NCBI GenBank assembly: GCA_037576195.1
Contig: CM075101.1
Span: 51,584,001 to 51,648,000 of the forward strand
DNA from: Phytoseiulus persimilis
Taxonomy: Eukaryota; Arthropoda; Arachnida; Mesostigmata; Phytoseiidae
DNA length: 64,000 bases
Direction of reading: 5' to 3'
Positions 51,859 to 63,411 of this stretch are shown in pieces. The translations under genes were made by a program, and so were the position numbers. The first letter of the stretch is position 1. Each line of letters starts with the position of its first letter. The notes under the pieces were generated by a model, which had not been told where the DNA came from, searched no databases, and saw only the letters and a program-made list of their open reading frames with translations.

Positions 51859-54099
51859 TCCTCTCCCTTGCCCGGGTGCTGTATCGAGATCGATGTCACG
51901 AACTCCCTCCCGATTTTCGAGAGTCTGATCGAATGTTTGCCCAGAGAGTACATCCGGTGCGAGGGAAACGGCGTCGTTCCTCAAACGGAAGCGTCCCGGC
52001 CGTGTTTCCACGCAATGATTATCATATCGAGCTATAATCTACAACAGAAGCCAACGCAAGAGCATCGGCTGAATGCGACAATAATTCTATCGATACTTCT
52101 TTCGGACCAAGGTCAGCGAAATCCCGCACAAAATCTACCTTCAGCTCACCTGGACGGCCACATGAGAGGATTGCACCAAAGTCCGATATCGGAACAAGAC
52201 ATATTGGTTTGCTATATCTGAATGGGAAGCTTCACCACTTCGATTGCTGCAAAGTGAAAGCGGTGTTTGAGTCCTCCGGATGACACAACTCTTCTACACG
52301 ATCCCGTTTCTTCTGAAAACTATGGCGCTGGCCTGCCACAAGAGCTCGGCGACCCAATGCTTGCGAGGTCAGGAAGTCTGCTTCACCGAAGTTGAGCACA
52401 TTTGCAACTGTGAGAATCCAGTCCAAAGAGCGAAAGGCTGAGGATGCTGAGAATATTGGTCTTTCATACTTCTCATAGCGAACGGGAACAGCTCTTTGAG
52501 TCATTGGCAATTTCTCGTTCTATCTTGGATATTGTTCGAACAATAAGCAGTGATTTTTTTCCCTTCTTAATCGGGGAACAAGCTTCTCACACAAGCCACT
52601 CGGTGTCGCAACATCGCATCACAAGATTTCACTAATAACTGGCACGGCGACCCAGCACCCGATTACGAACAGGTTCGGTCGAAATTCAATCTAAACGGAA
52701 GCCAATTCTTAAGCAAGAGGATCTCACGGAGTAGCTGTTCTTTCAAGAAAGGCCGCGATAGCGAGAGCCAGGGCTCTCGAGTCCGAGCTCAGATAGAAGT
52801 CACTCGGATGTGATCTTGAGATTGTCAAATAGAGGTTCCGAAGCGTCTTTCAAAGAGAACCCCACGTAGCTTCGAGCTCATAGTCTCGTGTGGCTACCGG
52901 GATCGAAAAAAACAGAGCTGACCATACCTTCGTCCGAGTTTCCCTCAAGTTGCTCATTCCATTCATAAGCCGACCGACTTGTCCCTCAAATCTCAAAGAC
53001 GGCCACTATTGACGACCAGTTTATATCATGGGGAGAACCACAGAGAACCCAACGTTCGAAGCCATTCGGTTGAAGTATCACAAGAGCACTTGCACAGGCG
53101 ACGGAGCCGAAGACACAAAGCTGACTCCGGGTCGACACTCTTGCTCGTCGTGGAATCCACGAGCTCGCTGCGTGCGACAGGACGGATACGAGAAAGAAAT
53201 TAGGAGCTTCCCCAGCCTCACCAAGCAACACAACCACCACCGCATTCACAACACCCAGGATTCCGGAGTTATGGCGAAACAGTCTTCTACCGTTGACGCC
53301 AGGGGGCATTAGTGTCTGTGTGAGCCGAAGACCAGAGATTTCTGCCGTGAGCGCCATCTACGCTTCAATCCGAGCCGCAGGACTTCTTCTCGGGAGCAAG
53401 GGCAGCGCGCCGGCGGTTCATTCTGATCAGGCGAAGATACCGCATGCCCATCCAGTTCGCATCTAGCATTTTGGATTCCTAGCGCCTCGTTTCTTCCCCG
53501 AATCGTGTTAGAAGGTGTCAGGTCTCATCGATGGGGACCGCCATCCGCTGTAGTTGAGCGACCTCTTCTTTACCTGAGAATCTCTACGAGGTTGGTCCGC
53601 GCTAAACGCGCATTGACCGATAGGAGCGGCGGTTCATGCACTTATGCCTCGGTTTCCTTGGTTAGCCCAATGAGGATTCCAGAAGGGAAGCCTAACCGCG
53701 GATGAAATTACTACATGACGTCTGTCTCATATGCTCAACGACTTCTTGTGAGAGAGCCATGTACCTCCCCCTACACTCTCTAACCGTTCCATAGAGCTCC
53801 ATGTGGAAAGCCATCAGCTTCAGTCTTGAAAGAGGCATGAAATCGACAATGGTTTCCTTCTCACGAATCTCCCGAGCTCACCCCTGTGTGGCGACTGAAA
53901 ATCCAACTGGGAGCCTAGAAACATTCGAGGAGTTTCTGGCTACTCGGCGCGTCACTTCCCCCATATTGCCTTCGGAGGACATATCTAGGACGATTAGGTT
54001 CCGATTTCAGGGAATCAGGGAGCGTCAGAGCGCTGAAGCGGGAAGCTGCATTTTCTAGTTTCCGAATCGGCTCAGTATCGACAGAGTTATGTCGAGTTG
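51859..54099. other. Unassigned region upstream of Btk29A
   Basis: The 5' exons and promoter of Btk29A should lie here or further on. A 123-codon minus-strand frame (53357-52986) with a hydrophobic stretch and a 94-codon plus-strand frame overlap each other. Neither is recognised and neither links in phase to the PH exon with confidence. Confidence 0.4.
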
Positions 54100-54107
54100 G
54101 AGTAGAC

Positions 54108-54214
54108 CAGGGGCCGGCAAAGTGATTCCCCGTTTGGCCCACTGTGTGCGCGGTCCGTTTTCTTGTTCCCGACCGAATTGTAGCCCGCGGGCCGCATCAT
54201 GTTGCCCACCCCTG
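54108..54214. mobile_element. hAT-type MITE, 107 bp
   Basis: The element starts caggggccggcaaag and ends tgttgcccacccctg. The right end read in reverse complement is caggggtgggcaaca, so the terminal inverted repeats share cagggg and ggcaa. The interior has the GC-rich palindromic tract gcccgcgggccgc typical of hAT MITEs. The flanking octamers gagtagac and tagtggac match at six of eight positions, as expected for an old 8-bp hAT target-site duplication. It has no coding capacity. Confidence 0.75.
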
Positions 54215-54827
54215 TAGTGGACGCTCCATCTTTCCAAACTTTGAGAGGCTTCCAAACCGTGACAAAATCGAATTTCAAAGTTCTGGTCACGTCAGAAAAC
54301 CCAGTACAACAAATAGATAATTCGCCCGGAGTTTCAAGTCCATCTTTCCCGTCCTGACCATCGGGAAAACACTGACCGCGGAGGCCTGTACAGTCGATTC
54401 CAACGGAGAGAGTCACACAGGCAGGCTTTCCTTCTACTTTTGAGAACAGTAGGACGTTCTGCTCCGAACTCTGCTTTCGGTGTTGAGTTATCGATTGGGC
54501 TCCGCCGGAACCGACTGTCCAGATCTCTGCGATCAGTATGGGATCGATGGTCAGCACTGGGAGTGTCGCCCGTTCGCAACCCCTACCCCCCTTTCTGAAT
54601 CCGCCCCTGCCTCCCGGGTTCCGGGTGCATGGGAACCGGGCTGAAAAAGCTGAAAAGAGAGTAAATCAAGATGGGAATTATGGCAACGCAACCTCTACAA
54701 CAGCTGGTCCCGAACCGAGGGAATTCGACAATGGGCTGCTTGACTGGAGCCGAGATCGAGATGGATCCTTTCGACGACGATTCAATTTGAAGAATACCCG
54801 GGGAGCCTTATTATCCCCACTAGACAA

Positions 54828-55590
54828 AACCTGTCGGCCACGCTCAGCTCGGTTAGATTGCGGTCCCTGGCATCAAGGCACTTTTCTCTCCCTTCATTGA
54901 GTCAGCATCATTCCTGAAACTATCTTCTCATTCGGTGTATTGGTACATGTTGTTATGGTCGGCTAGACTCCGCAATCACCTCCTTGGGATCCTAAAAGTA
55001 TGGTCAGGTTGATCTCGGAATCACTTCCACAGAGCCCGGAAAGTGTTGTTAGACTGACCCCCGGATCAGCTCCGTAGATTCGAGGAGGATAGTCAGATCG
55101 ATTCCAGAACCGCCCCGATGGACCTCGGAATGTATCCCGGAATCATCTCCCGAGCCACGGGAAAGTATGGTCAGGTTGGTATCGGAATCACCCTCCCAGA
55201 CTCGGAGAAGTATGCCCTGATTGGTCCCGGGTTGGATTTGATGGGTCTTTGTAGCATCCCATGGAGCTTATCCGTGCTGATTTCTTCGAGTGGGTCCTGG
55301 TACACGGGTTTCATGGAGGCCAGGCGATATTTGTGATTTCGTACCATCTGTATCATCTTGATCGGCTTGTGCTCATCTCGTATACGACGGCGGATTTCAT
55401 CCTTGACTCGGGGAAGTATGGTAAGATTCGTCCAAGAATCACCCACCAGAGTCAGAAAAGTATGGTCAGGTTGGTATCGGAATCATCCTCCCAGAATCGG
55501 GAAACTATGGTCAGATTGGTCACGGAATCAACCCCCCTCCCCCGCCCCAGACTCGCAAAAGTATGGTGAGACTGGTCACGGAAGATGAAA
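54828..55590 (+). repeat. Dispersed minisatellite-bearing repeat, copy C (longest)
   Basis: A leader at 54836-54960 (gattgcggtccctggca, CT-rich tract, then a version of ttggtacatgttgttatggtc) aligns with the leader of copy B at 23023-23160. It is followed by about a dozen degenerate 40-45 bp units with the pattern agtatggtcagattggt, cccggaatcac, c-run and gactcggga. They form two blocks, about 54980-55240 and 55400-55575, split by about 170 bp of unrelated sequence (55240-55400). The open frames through this region follow the repeat and are not regarded as genes. Confidence 0.8.
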
Positions 55591-55599
55591 TCGACCCGG

Positions 55600-58500
55600 C
55601 AGTACTCTCAAAGCGTCAGATACAGCGTTGCGGAATATTCGGCGAACAAGTGGGGAGACCAGAACAAAGATTATGAAGGACATTGTCAGTGATTTTCGAG
55701 AGCTCCGAGCAAGGCGATTTTTCCGAGCTCACCCCGAATCCCATGTCTCCGAGCGAGCTGTATTCGTGGAAGCACTCCCAGGATGAGGAAGTTGCGTTGG
55801 GGTGGTCGCAATGCTCTGGGTTTGCTCATCTTCGGCGTAGGATGAAAACACATGCTAGTTTAGTATTGATTCCACTCACATGGTCACGGTCAAACTGGAT
55901 GCGGATCCCCGGTCCTGAAGCTCGGGAGTGAGGCGGCGTGAGCCCCAAGATTCATTCGAACATCCAGGATATTTAATGATTCCGCGATAGTATCTTATGA
56001 TATTTGATAATCGAATCGTTTTCTCAGCTGTACCATGCTGGAGTTGGATCGGGAACGCCGTTCCTTGGATTGGATGCGGCAGAGGCCTAGGATTCTAAGG
56101 CCCCCGATATTTCACAGGAGGAACGCAGAAAGAGCAGCATAGGCTCGGATTTCTGAACCGGCATTCTTGGTTTTCGAAGATGTGTTTTTCGGTAACAAAG
56201 CCGAGTATCTGGAAACATAGAATCGCCCAAATGGACAAATGATTTCTGAGGAACTGCATCGGTCAGGAAGCGGTCGGTTCTTCCATAGCGGCCAGAAAGG
56301 AACACAAGCTGAGTACCGCGTGATCTGAGGAAGAGATCGCACTACCAACTGCCGGGCCACCTGATCCACGGGCGATGGTGGACCTCTGAGAATACGGCAT
56401 TGTGGCCGCGGAAGATTCCCCGCTGCCATAATTTCTGGTCGTTCGACAAGATTTCGGTTCTCCAGAAGTTGCGGGGCAAATCGGGTGGTTCTCGCTTGCT
56501 GGTGGAATTGTTATCCAATGCTCCGCAGATCAAGCTCGCCGTGGAATTACATGGCAATCATCTCGATTCGAGCCTCGCAACAGAAATCCCTCCATCTTTT
56601 GTGCTGGTGTGACTCGGGTGTGTTGGCAGAGTGGAAAATCTCAATTGTTCTATGAGACGAGGGAGAATCACGAGGGAACGCTGTCCAGCTCATTTTTCCT
56701 CGCCTAGCGGAGGTGCGTTCCTTGAAGGAGAAAACACCTCGTGCTCCTTCATCGAGAGATTCGTTGACCAACGCCCTTGAAATGTTCAGCATGTGGAGGA
56801 AGTCACATGGTTGGCCACTCTCTCGGGATGCGGAACGAAGCTCTGCGGTTTCGTAGTAGTCTGTAGTGAGTTCGTCGGAAAAACTCCCGAAAAACGGGTC
56901 ATCCTGAGGAGCCCCCAGATGGAGAATTTCCCGTCAAGTCGAAATTTGATTCCCTGTTCTACGTCAAGCTTCGGAGCGAACCCCGGGTCTTCCTGTAAAG
57001 CGAATTGTGAGAGAGACTGAGTGAAGTGAGCCACTCCGCTTCCAACGTCCTCTACAAACAAATGCGAGCAATTATTGAACAGCCAACAGAAATGCCGACC
57101 ACTCGCGGGTCGAACCCGATTTCCAGATGGTTCATGTAGAATGTTGAGCGCCTGTCGGTTTTTGAGTACTTATTCTGCTTATTGTGAGAGCTTTACCCGG
57201 AGCGGCCGTTTAACTGATCAAGTGGCAGAGTGCGTGCCCGCGTGCACGTCCATCTGTTCGTGTGTGTATCCCGTGCTTTCGGTTGCGTTTGTTTTCGTTC
57301 TTCGGAGGACTCGTTTCGCTGACAAGCCGTGGCCAGCCGAATTTCTTGTTCGCTGTCGGCCGGTCAACCAGCCAGCCAGAAGCCTGGCCGCCTCCCTGAC
57401 TGACTGTCCGTCTGACAGATAGATTTTCAGTCCACAAACGTCTTTCTCTCCCTCTCTCTCTCTCTCTTTATAGCTGACTGTCGGCCTCCTCTCGTCCGTT
57501 CTCGCCCTAAGCGGCTGATCGCCGGCCGTCAATGATTATTCCTTCTCGTATGCAGCCAGATGATCATTCAGCTCCGTGGGTTCAGTTCGCCACTGTGGAT
57601 TACCGTGTTCCTCTGTGAATGTTCGTCTATGTGCTCTCAGTTCGCCCCTCGAAGAAGGCGACATATCTTCCCTTCCTACACTCTCGGGACAAGCGAGCCG
57701 CGAGCCGGCGAGCCTGCTGGCACTCGAGCAGTCAGCAGAAGCCTCAACCGAAAATCAGCCCATCGACCGAAGCCCCGCGATCGCTTCTCTGACTGAGAGG
57801 GCAGTTTCTCCAAGAAGCACGTTTGACAGCTAGTTTTCTGGTCAAGCGACTGCCAACCAGTTCGCTCGATTGAAGAGCTCGAACGACATTCGACGAAGCT
57901 ATCGATTTCTCTGGTTCTGTTTTTCCGTTGCTCAGGACGTCTCTCGAGTGAGGTGCGAACCGGAAATTGCGAGTCCAAGTGCCTGTGAGAAGATCGTGAT
58001 TTCCGAAACATCGCCAAAATCCAGATCGCCAGCGATGGCGGATGAGAACAATGGGGTAGGTCATCATTCATGAGCTTGGTCTCCAGCGCACTAGATGAAT
58101 GTGTTCGAATAGGTTCCTGTTGTGCACAGAGTAACACCGTTGTCACATGATTCTCAATTGCGGCGATTACACTGCCTCATCGCGCCGGCCCGAGTCTCAT
58201 GAGACATATCCATTCTGTCTGGTTGAAGCCCTCCCGGTGTTCGTCCGGCGCAGGAGGGAAGAAAGAAATTCTCGTGAAAAGAGAATCGAAGCGGCGTGGA
58301 TGGAGGTGCGCGAGGTCGAGCTCGGCAAGTCCCGAAGCCTGATGAGCCTCTAAGACGTGGAGTCGGATTTGTTAATAATGAACCGTCGGCATTCAACGTC
58401 GCTTACGGTCGGAGGGCTTTGTTTGGAACTCTCAAATCACTCCACAAGAGCTGCCGCATCCCCGTCATCGTAGATGCAAACATCTCAGGGAGTTGAACTC

Positions 58501-60130
58501 TGTTTACGGAATTTCGGTGGAAATCAACGAAACGAGCGTCCAGCCACCGACCGGATGCAAACAGACTGACTGGATGACCAGCTTAGCTAACTGTTTGTAC
58601 AATAGGTCTATCGATGTTGGTCACATGAGTTCGAAAACGAACGACTTAACGGAGCTGCGTGAGCAACCTCCGCCAATCATCACGGGCCTAGGCGTAGAGC
58701 TTTGATTCTCGGTTGAGGAGGAGCGCGGAGGTTTTATGACTCATCGATGCATCGGGCTTCCATCCGGAATTTATACTCGGAATAATCGCTCTCACACCGA
58801 GAGTCTATACGACGGAATGCAGCAGTTCAACCACGAGCATGCGGTCACGGAACAGCGAGCAAACGTAGATTCTCAAGGACCGGAGCTGAATACTACTTTG
58901 TTCGAGGAGGGAATCGATCCCTCATCATCATCAGCTCTCGGCAGCGGAAGACGGTTCTTGCTCATGGTGGAACGGAGCGTTCGATGAAAATAATAAATTC
59001 CAAACTATGAGCCTTGAACTTGGAGATGGGTTTTGATCCATCCTCCTCTCTGTTCTCGAGCGTGGAAGCCGGTCCCCGAGGCGCCATGGAAGACCCCGGG
59101 GCTTTTTGGAGACGAGATATGTCGATCGATAGACAAATGAATGTGTCTGTGTAACGAGCGGCAAACACGGCGTGGCCACATCGTGTCAGCGACCGCCTTC
59201 GTCTTTGCAGCGCTCGGAAATAAGATGCGATCTTCCACAATATCTCTCCGAACATTTGCTTTCAGAACGACAGTGCCGCGACGGTTCCGCTGCTGATCCA
59301 GGAGCGACGAGATTCTTCAGAGATCAGCTACCATTCATCGATCAGAAGAGCCACGGTCGGCACGGATACGAACAGGTGACAATCCCAGCCGAATGAGCGT
59401 CTGAGAGTCTCAAATTTCCTCGACCGCCTCACATCCTCTAAACCATTCGATCGTCGCAGCTCGATCCCGCTACAAGACTTCCACTGTGTTGACATCGGCG
59501 ACGAGCCCTTAACATCTTCCCAGGCCCGAGTCAAAAACGTATCGGAAAACCATCATAAGGTTTGTATACCGTCGTGGGAATTACTCAGAATATTCGATTG
59601 TTGAACGATATCCCAAGACAAAGGACAGCGCGAAGCTCTGTTGCCTCGCAAACCCTGCATCTGAGAGACAAAGCTGAGAGCAAGTTGAGTCATTGGCGTA
59701 CCGGGCGAGTATTGAATTCGATCGTATTTCGCGAACGGAACCGAAAGCTTTCCACGAGAATCGATCGGAGCGGTCACGAGGCGACATTTATCTCTAGCCG
59801 ACGAGCGTGCTGAAAGTGCGCCTAGCGAGAGGTAGTCACGCTCCATCTGAGAGCGTTCGGCGATGCATTTCCAGCTTCGACTGTTTGCCAGAAGATGCCA
59901 CAAGAGCGCTCATAGGGCAGCCCCATGAGTGGCCGAGCATAGCTGCCTGTTCCCGCGTCTCCGTTCGATTTAGGTATTCATCTTCTCGCGGCCCTCCATG
60001 TCTCCACAGTAGTGGTCACGGATCGCAGGTGCATCGGGTCGACTAACAAATGACCGGCACCTCTACAGTGCCACAATGATCACTTCGTACGTCAGAGCCG
60101 CTCGAGCATGAGATCGACGCGTCTCCTCGT
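55600..60130. other. Gene-poor region, no recognised gene
   Basis: Nothing recognised in 4.5 kb. A minus-strand open stretch at about 56945-56547 (about 130 codons, no motif) is overlapped by frames in other phases. A CT microsatellite lies at about 57440-57475. A short ATG-initiated block at 58035-58055 (MADENNG, followed by gtaggt) could be a small first coding exon of the downstream SLC4 gene; this is speculative. Confidence 0.4.
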
Positions 60131-60134
60131 TGGA

Positions 60135-60300
60135 TTATTTCTGGAGGATTTCACTCCTCCGGATCTTCACCGCAACGTTCCCTGGGTTCACCTCGTTGGG
60201 GTAGTTGACCAGGTTGCGCTCCACAATGGTGCTTCGCGGAGCGTGAGCTTCACCAGCGAGCGTACGAGAATTCATTGTAGCTCATAAGATCATCCACGTC
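60135..60300 (-). pseudogene. GC3-rich broken coding segment of unknown family
   Basis: Read on the minus strand, about 31 codons ending in TAA at 60137-60135 use C or G at most third positions and encode VERNLVNYPNEVNPGNVAVK followed by a basic end. Just upstream, VKLTLREA and DVDDLMSYNEFSYARW read in other phases, so the segment seems interrupted by small frame changes. A 22-nt gt...ag stretch between blocks is too short for an intron. I do not recognise the protein. It may be a decayed gene copy, or an exon whose structure I have not understood. Confidence 0.3.
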
Positions 60301-63300
60301 CTTTGCTGGACTGGAAAGTTAGAGTGTCTGACGAGAGCCTCCATGAGCCGTGACGTTCGAGCGCAGTCAGATGAAACGCCAGGTTTAATGAACCAAAGGA
60401 GCGGTCTGAGCCTCGTTCAGCCTGTCAGCTCTTCTTCGAGAGCCCCGAAAATCAGGCGATCACAAAACTTGATCACGAAGAACTATCCGAGCTTAACCTC
60501 GCAGAATATTCTCTCTGTTGGAGCCGAGAGGGCAAGCGGGTATGGACCTATGACTCTTCTCCCATCTTTGAAGGAGGCAATCGTGTTTTTCCCGCGTTGA
60601 ATCTCTCAAGGAGCATGAGTGCTCAGCATGGAATCGGAAGCTGATTCGTTCCAAGAGGTTTCCAGCAGAGAAGGATAGAGATGAGCGTCAGCTATCGGAT
60701 GATGAGATCAGGAAAAAGTCAGGACCCTTGTTTGGCTTCGTGAACTGCCAGAGGCATCATCCCCTATACTTGCTCTTCGTGGACGCAACGCTGTCCGAAG
60801 GAGGTCGCTTGCGGATATGAAAGCTTAATAAGTTTAATTTTTGTGGAAGTTTTCCGGGTCATCCCTCTCAGGAGAAAGGTTTCTTTATTCTGGCTGGTCT
60901 CAGGAGACCGACTTCCATCACACTGGTTATCGTGGGTTCGTTCGAGTCAGGATAACTGTTCAGCCATAAACGGTATCGTCTCTCCAACATGACTTTCAGT
61001 ACGTTGAGCGACCTTGCGGAATCTCTGCGAACGCTCTCCTGAATACGCATTCGAATTGCCCCGATTTCCCCGGGAGTATCTCTTCGCGTTCGCTCGGGAG
61101 TCGAGCTCTAGGAAGCGCAGGTGGCCACCGAAACCGTTGGTTCAGATGATTGTAACCCACGTCGAAATACGTCCAAAATCGCCTCATGATTGCTTCTATC
61201 TAAGCCATGATTATGGCCGCTTCCGGACTTCTCGTTCGGTCGGAACGAAATCACTCTATATTATTTTCCGTGATGCACGGAACAGAGCCTCTGGCTTACT
61301 GAACTTGTTCCGTTCTCGAGGTTATCGTGCATCAAGCCGTTCCAGTTCTAATATTCACCCTCCGATATCAGAGCATGCCGCGATTCGGCTGACACTAATG
61401 ATTCGGGGGAATGACGGAACCAACGCGAAGACTTCTGACTGCTACGGACAGAAGCGCATCGTTTATCAAGGAGAAACCTAATCGAGCAAGGGACGACATT
61501 GCCTCGAGTCGTAGCGAACGTTCATGACTTTCAATATTGACTTCTGGTGAGCCCAATCCACTCAGAAATTCCAGGAACAACATTAGATTCGGTAACGAGC
61601 GCTCCAGCTGTCCATTATGAAATCCTGAGTCTCACTTGGCACCGCGTTCGATGATAATAACAAAGAAATCGGGGAGCTGGAGCTCGAAACGGTGGAATAT
61701 CATCCTTTTCATTTCCTCGAAAGCTCTTATTCCATCTAGGATTTTGGGTGGAGTGTTTGAAACACCAAACCGGATTCGGACTTGATAAAATATATGTATG
61801 TTGTATCGAAGCCCGCGCCAGAAACGTCGAGACCAGGGCGAGACCTATTGGCGGCCTGAAGTTTTCACGGTCGAGCTTGTCAGATCGTGGGATGGTTCAA
61901 GAATTCCGCTGCTTTCACACACTCATCGAAGCGTGGATTCGTGGAAATCATCGATGTGACGTCGTTACTTTGGAGGCGTTGAATCGAGAATCGTCGATCA
62001 CGTGCCGATGCTCCTGGCTTTGGTCCTTCCAAGCTCGATCGGTCATTGCGGGAACAACAGACAGAACGTCCTACACGAACACGAGGTGGGCAGGCGATAC
62101 CTCGCCGAATATTCGAGGAACCGTCTGGTTCGAGGGCCTTCACGGAGGCGCCATCGGTGGGTTAGGTGGAGGGCTGCTAGACATTTCCGAATCGAGTCAA
62201 TGCCGATGGTTTGCAAACGAGCCACCTTATGGCCTCTCTATCCTTTCCAGGTGAACTTCATCATCGGCGAAGAAGATCAGAATGGGAGCATGGAGAAGAT
62301 AGGTGGCCGGACGAGGGACAAGTAGGTTCCGATGGGCTTCGACAATGCGCCCTTCAGCTTGTCCTCCCATTCGAAGAGGATTATGGGCTTTCGAGGGATG
62401 GAAATGGTCTGGGTTGTATCAAGCTGAGAGAAAAGCTGGATCTGAAGTGAAGAGATCTGCTAGACTCATAGTTATCAGATATAACCTGCCCAAGCTTCCG
62501 TGGTTGTGGAGAATGTGCCCTCGGTGTTGAGACAGATGGAAATTGAGGCCGACCCCGCCAATTCATCACAAGGCCGTCACGCGGAACATACAGGATGGTA
62601 GCCGGTTGCCTCCAGGAGAGCAGAGCGTTTCCTTCTCGAATACGGATCTAAGATTAGGAGAGACCGAAGAATACTCATTCCTCTCAAATTCCTGATTCAC
62701 AGGCACTCGTCTGGTCGTTATCATCGTTTCCATGTTTATCATCAGAACAAGTACAACAGAGACCGGTCGCGCATGTGAGTACAGTATTGCGTACTGTGTC
62801 TCATTATTATGATATACCCGAGAATTTCCCACAGTTTGGCAAGCCACGGAGCGATCATGGCCACCGCTGTTCCATTGGGGGCCTCAATCATTCGCAAGCT
62901 GACCACGGAGATCCGTCGGGGCCGATGTTGTGGTGGGCTCAACTTGATGAAACTTAAAAGAGGGATTCTTCCTTTTCGTCAGACCTGCGAAGCTCGACGA
63001 ACAGGACAGCACGCTCGCTTCCGATCCAAGTGATGTTTTGTGTGGGTAATGTTCAGCCTGCTTTCATCAGATCTACCAGTTTTCTAGATCATCACCCTCC
63101 AAGCATGGGATCCCACTGGAGAAGTGTTCCTTTCCGTTCCAAATGAAAGCTTGTTTCCAGCTCATCGTTTCGGTGTCGCCCCGCAGGGCTTACGACGCCA
63201 TGTGAGTCACCGAACATCACAAAAAAGAATTGACGAGACCAACGGCCTGAGAGAAAAACCGGAGAAGAACTCTAAGGAGCAGAGTTCTTTCGTCCGATCC

Positions 63301-63411
63301 GCTAAGAAGGTGCATACTAGGGCACTCCAGAAATTCATGATCGATAAACTAGTAGGACTGGTGGGGGCCAATCATTCGAGAACTATTATTTCAATCTAGT
63401 CGTACTCCTAG
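60301..63411. other. Unassigned region upstream of the SLC4 exons
   Basis: No recognised gene. Upstream exons of the SLC4 gene should lie here or before, but none could be identified by sequence. A 168-codon plus-strand frame at 61748-62254 has no motif and overlaps frames in other phases. Confidence 0.4.

Noticed and set aside
54087..54557. A 156-codon minus-strand frame
   Set aside because: Its 3' third is the hAT MITE and the rest shows no recognisable domain, so it is treated as chance.
55118..55588. Several open frames of 70-100 codons
   Set aside because: They run through the 42-bp tandem units of the dispersed repeat and reflect its periodicity.
56547..56945. Minus-strand open stretch of about 130 codons
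   Set aside because: Natural-looking composition, but it is overlapped by long frames in other phases, has no recognised motif and no clear splice partners.
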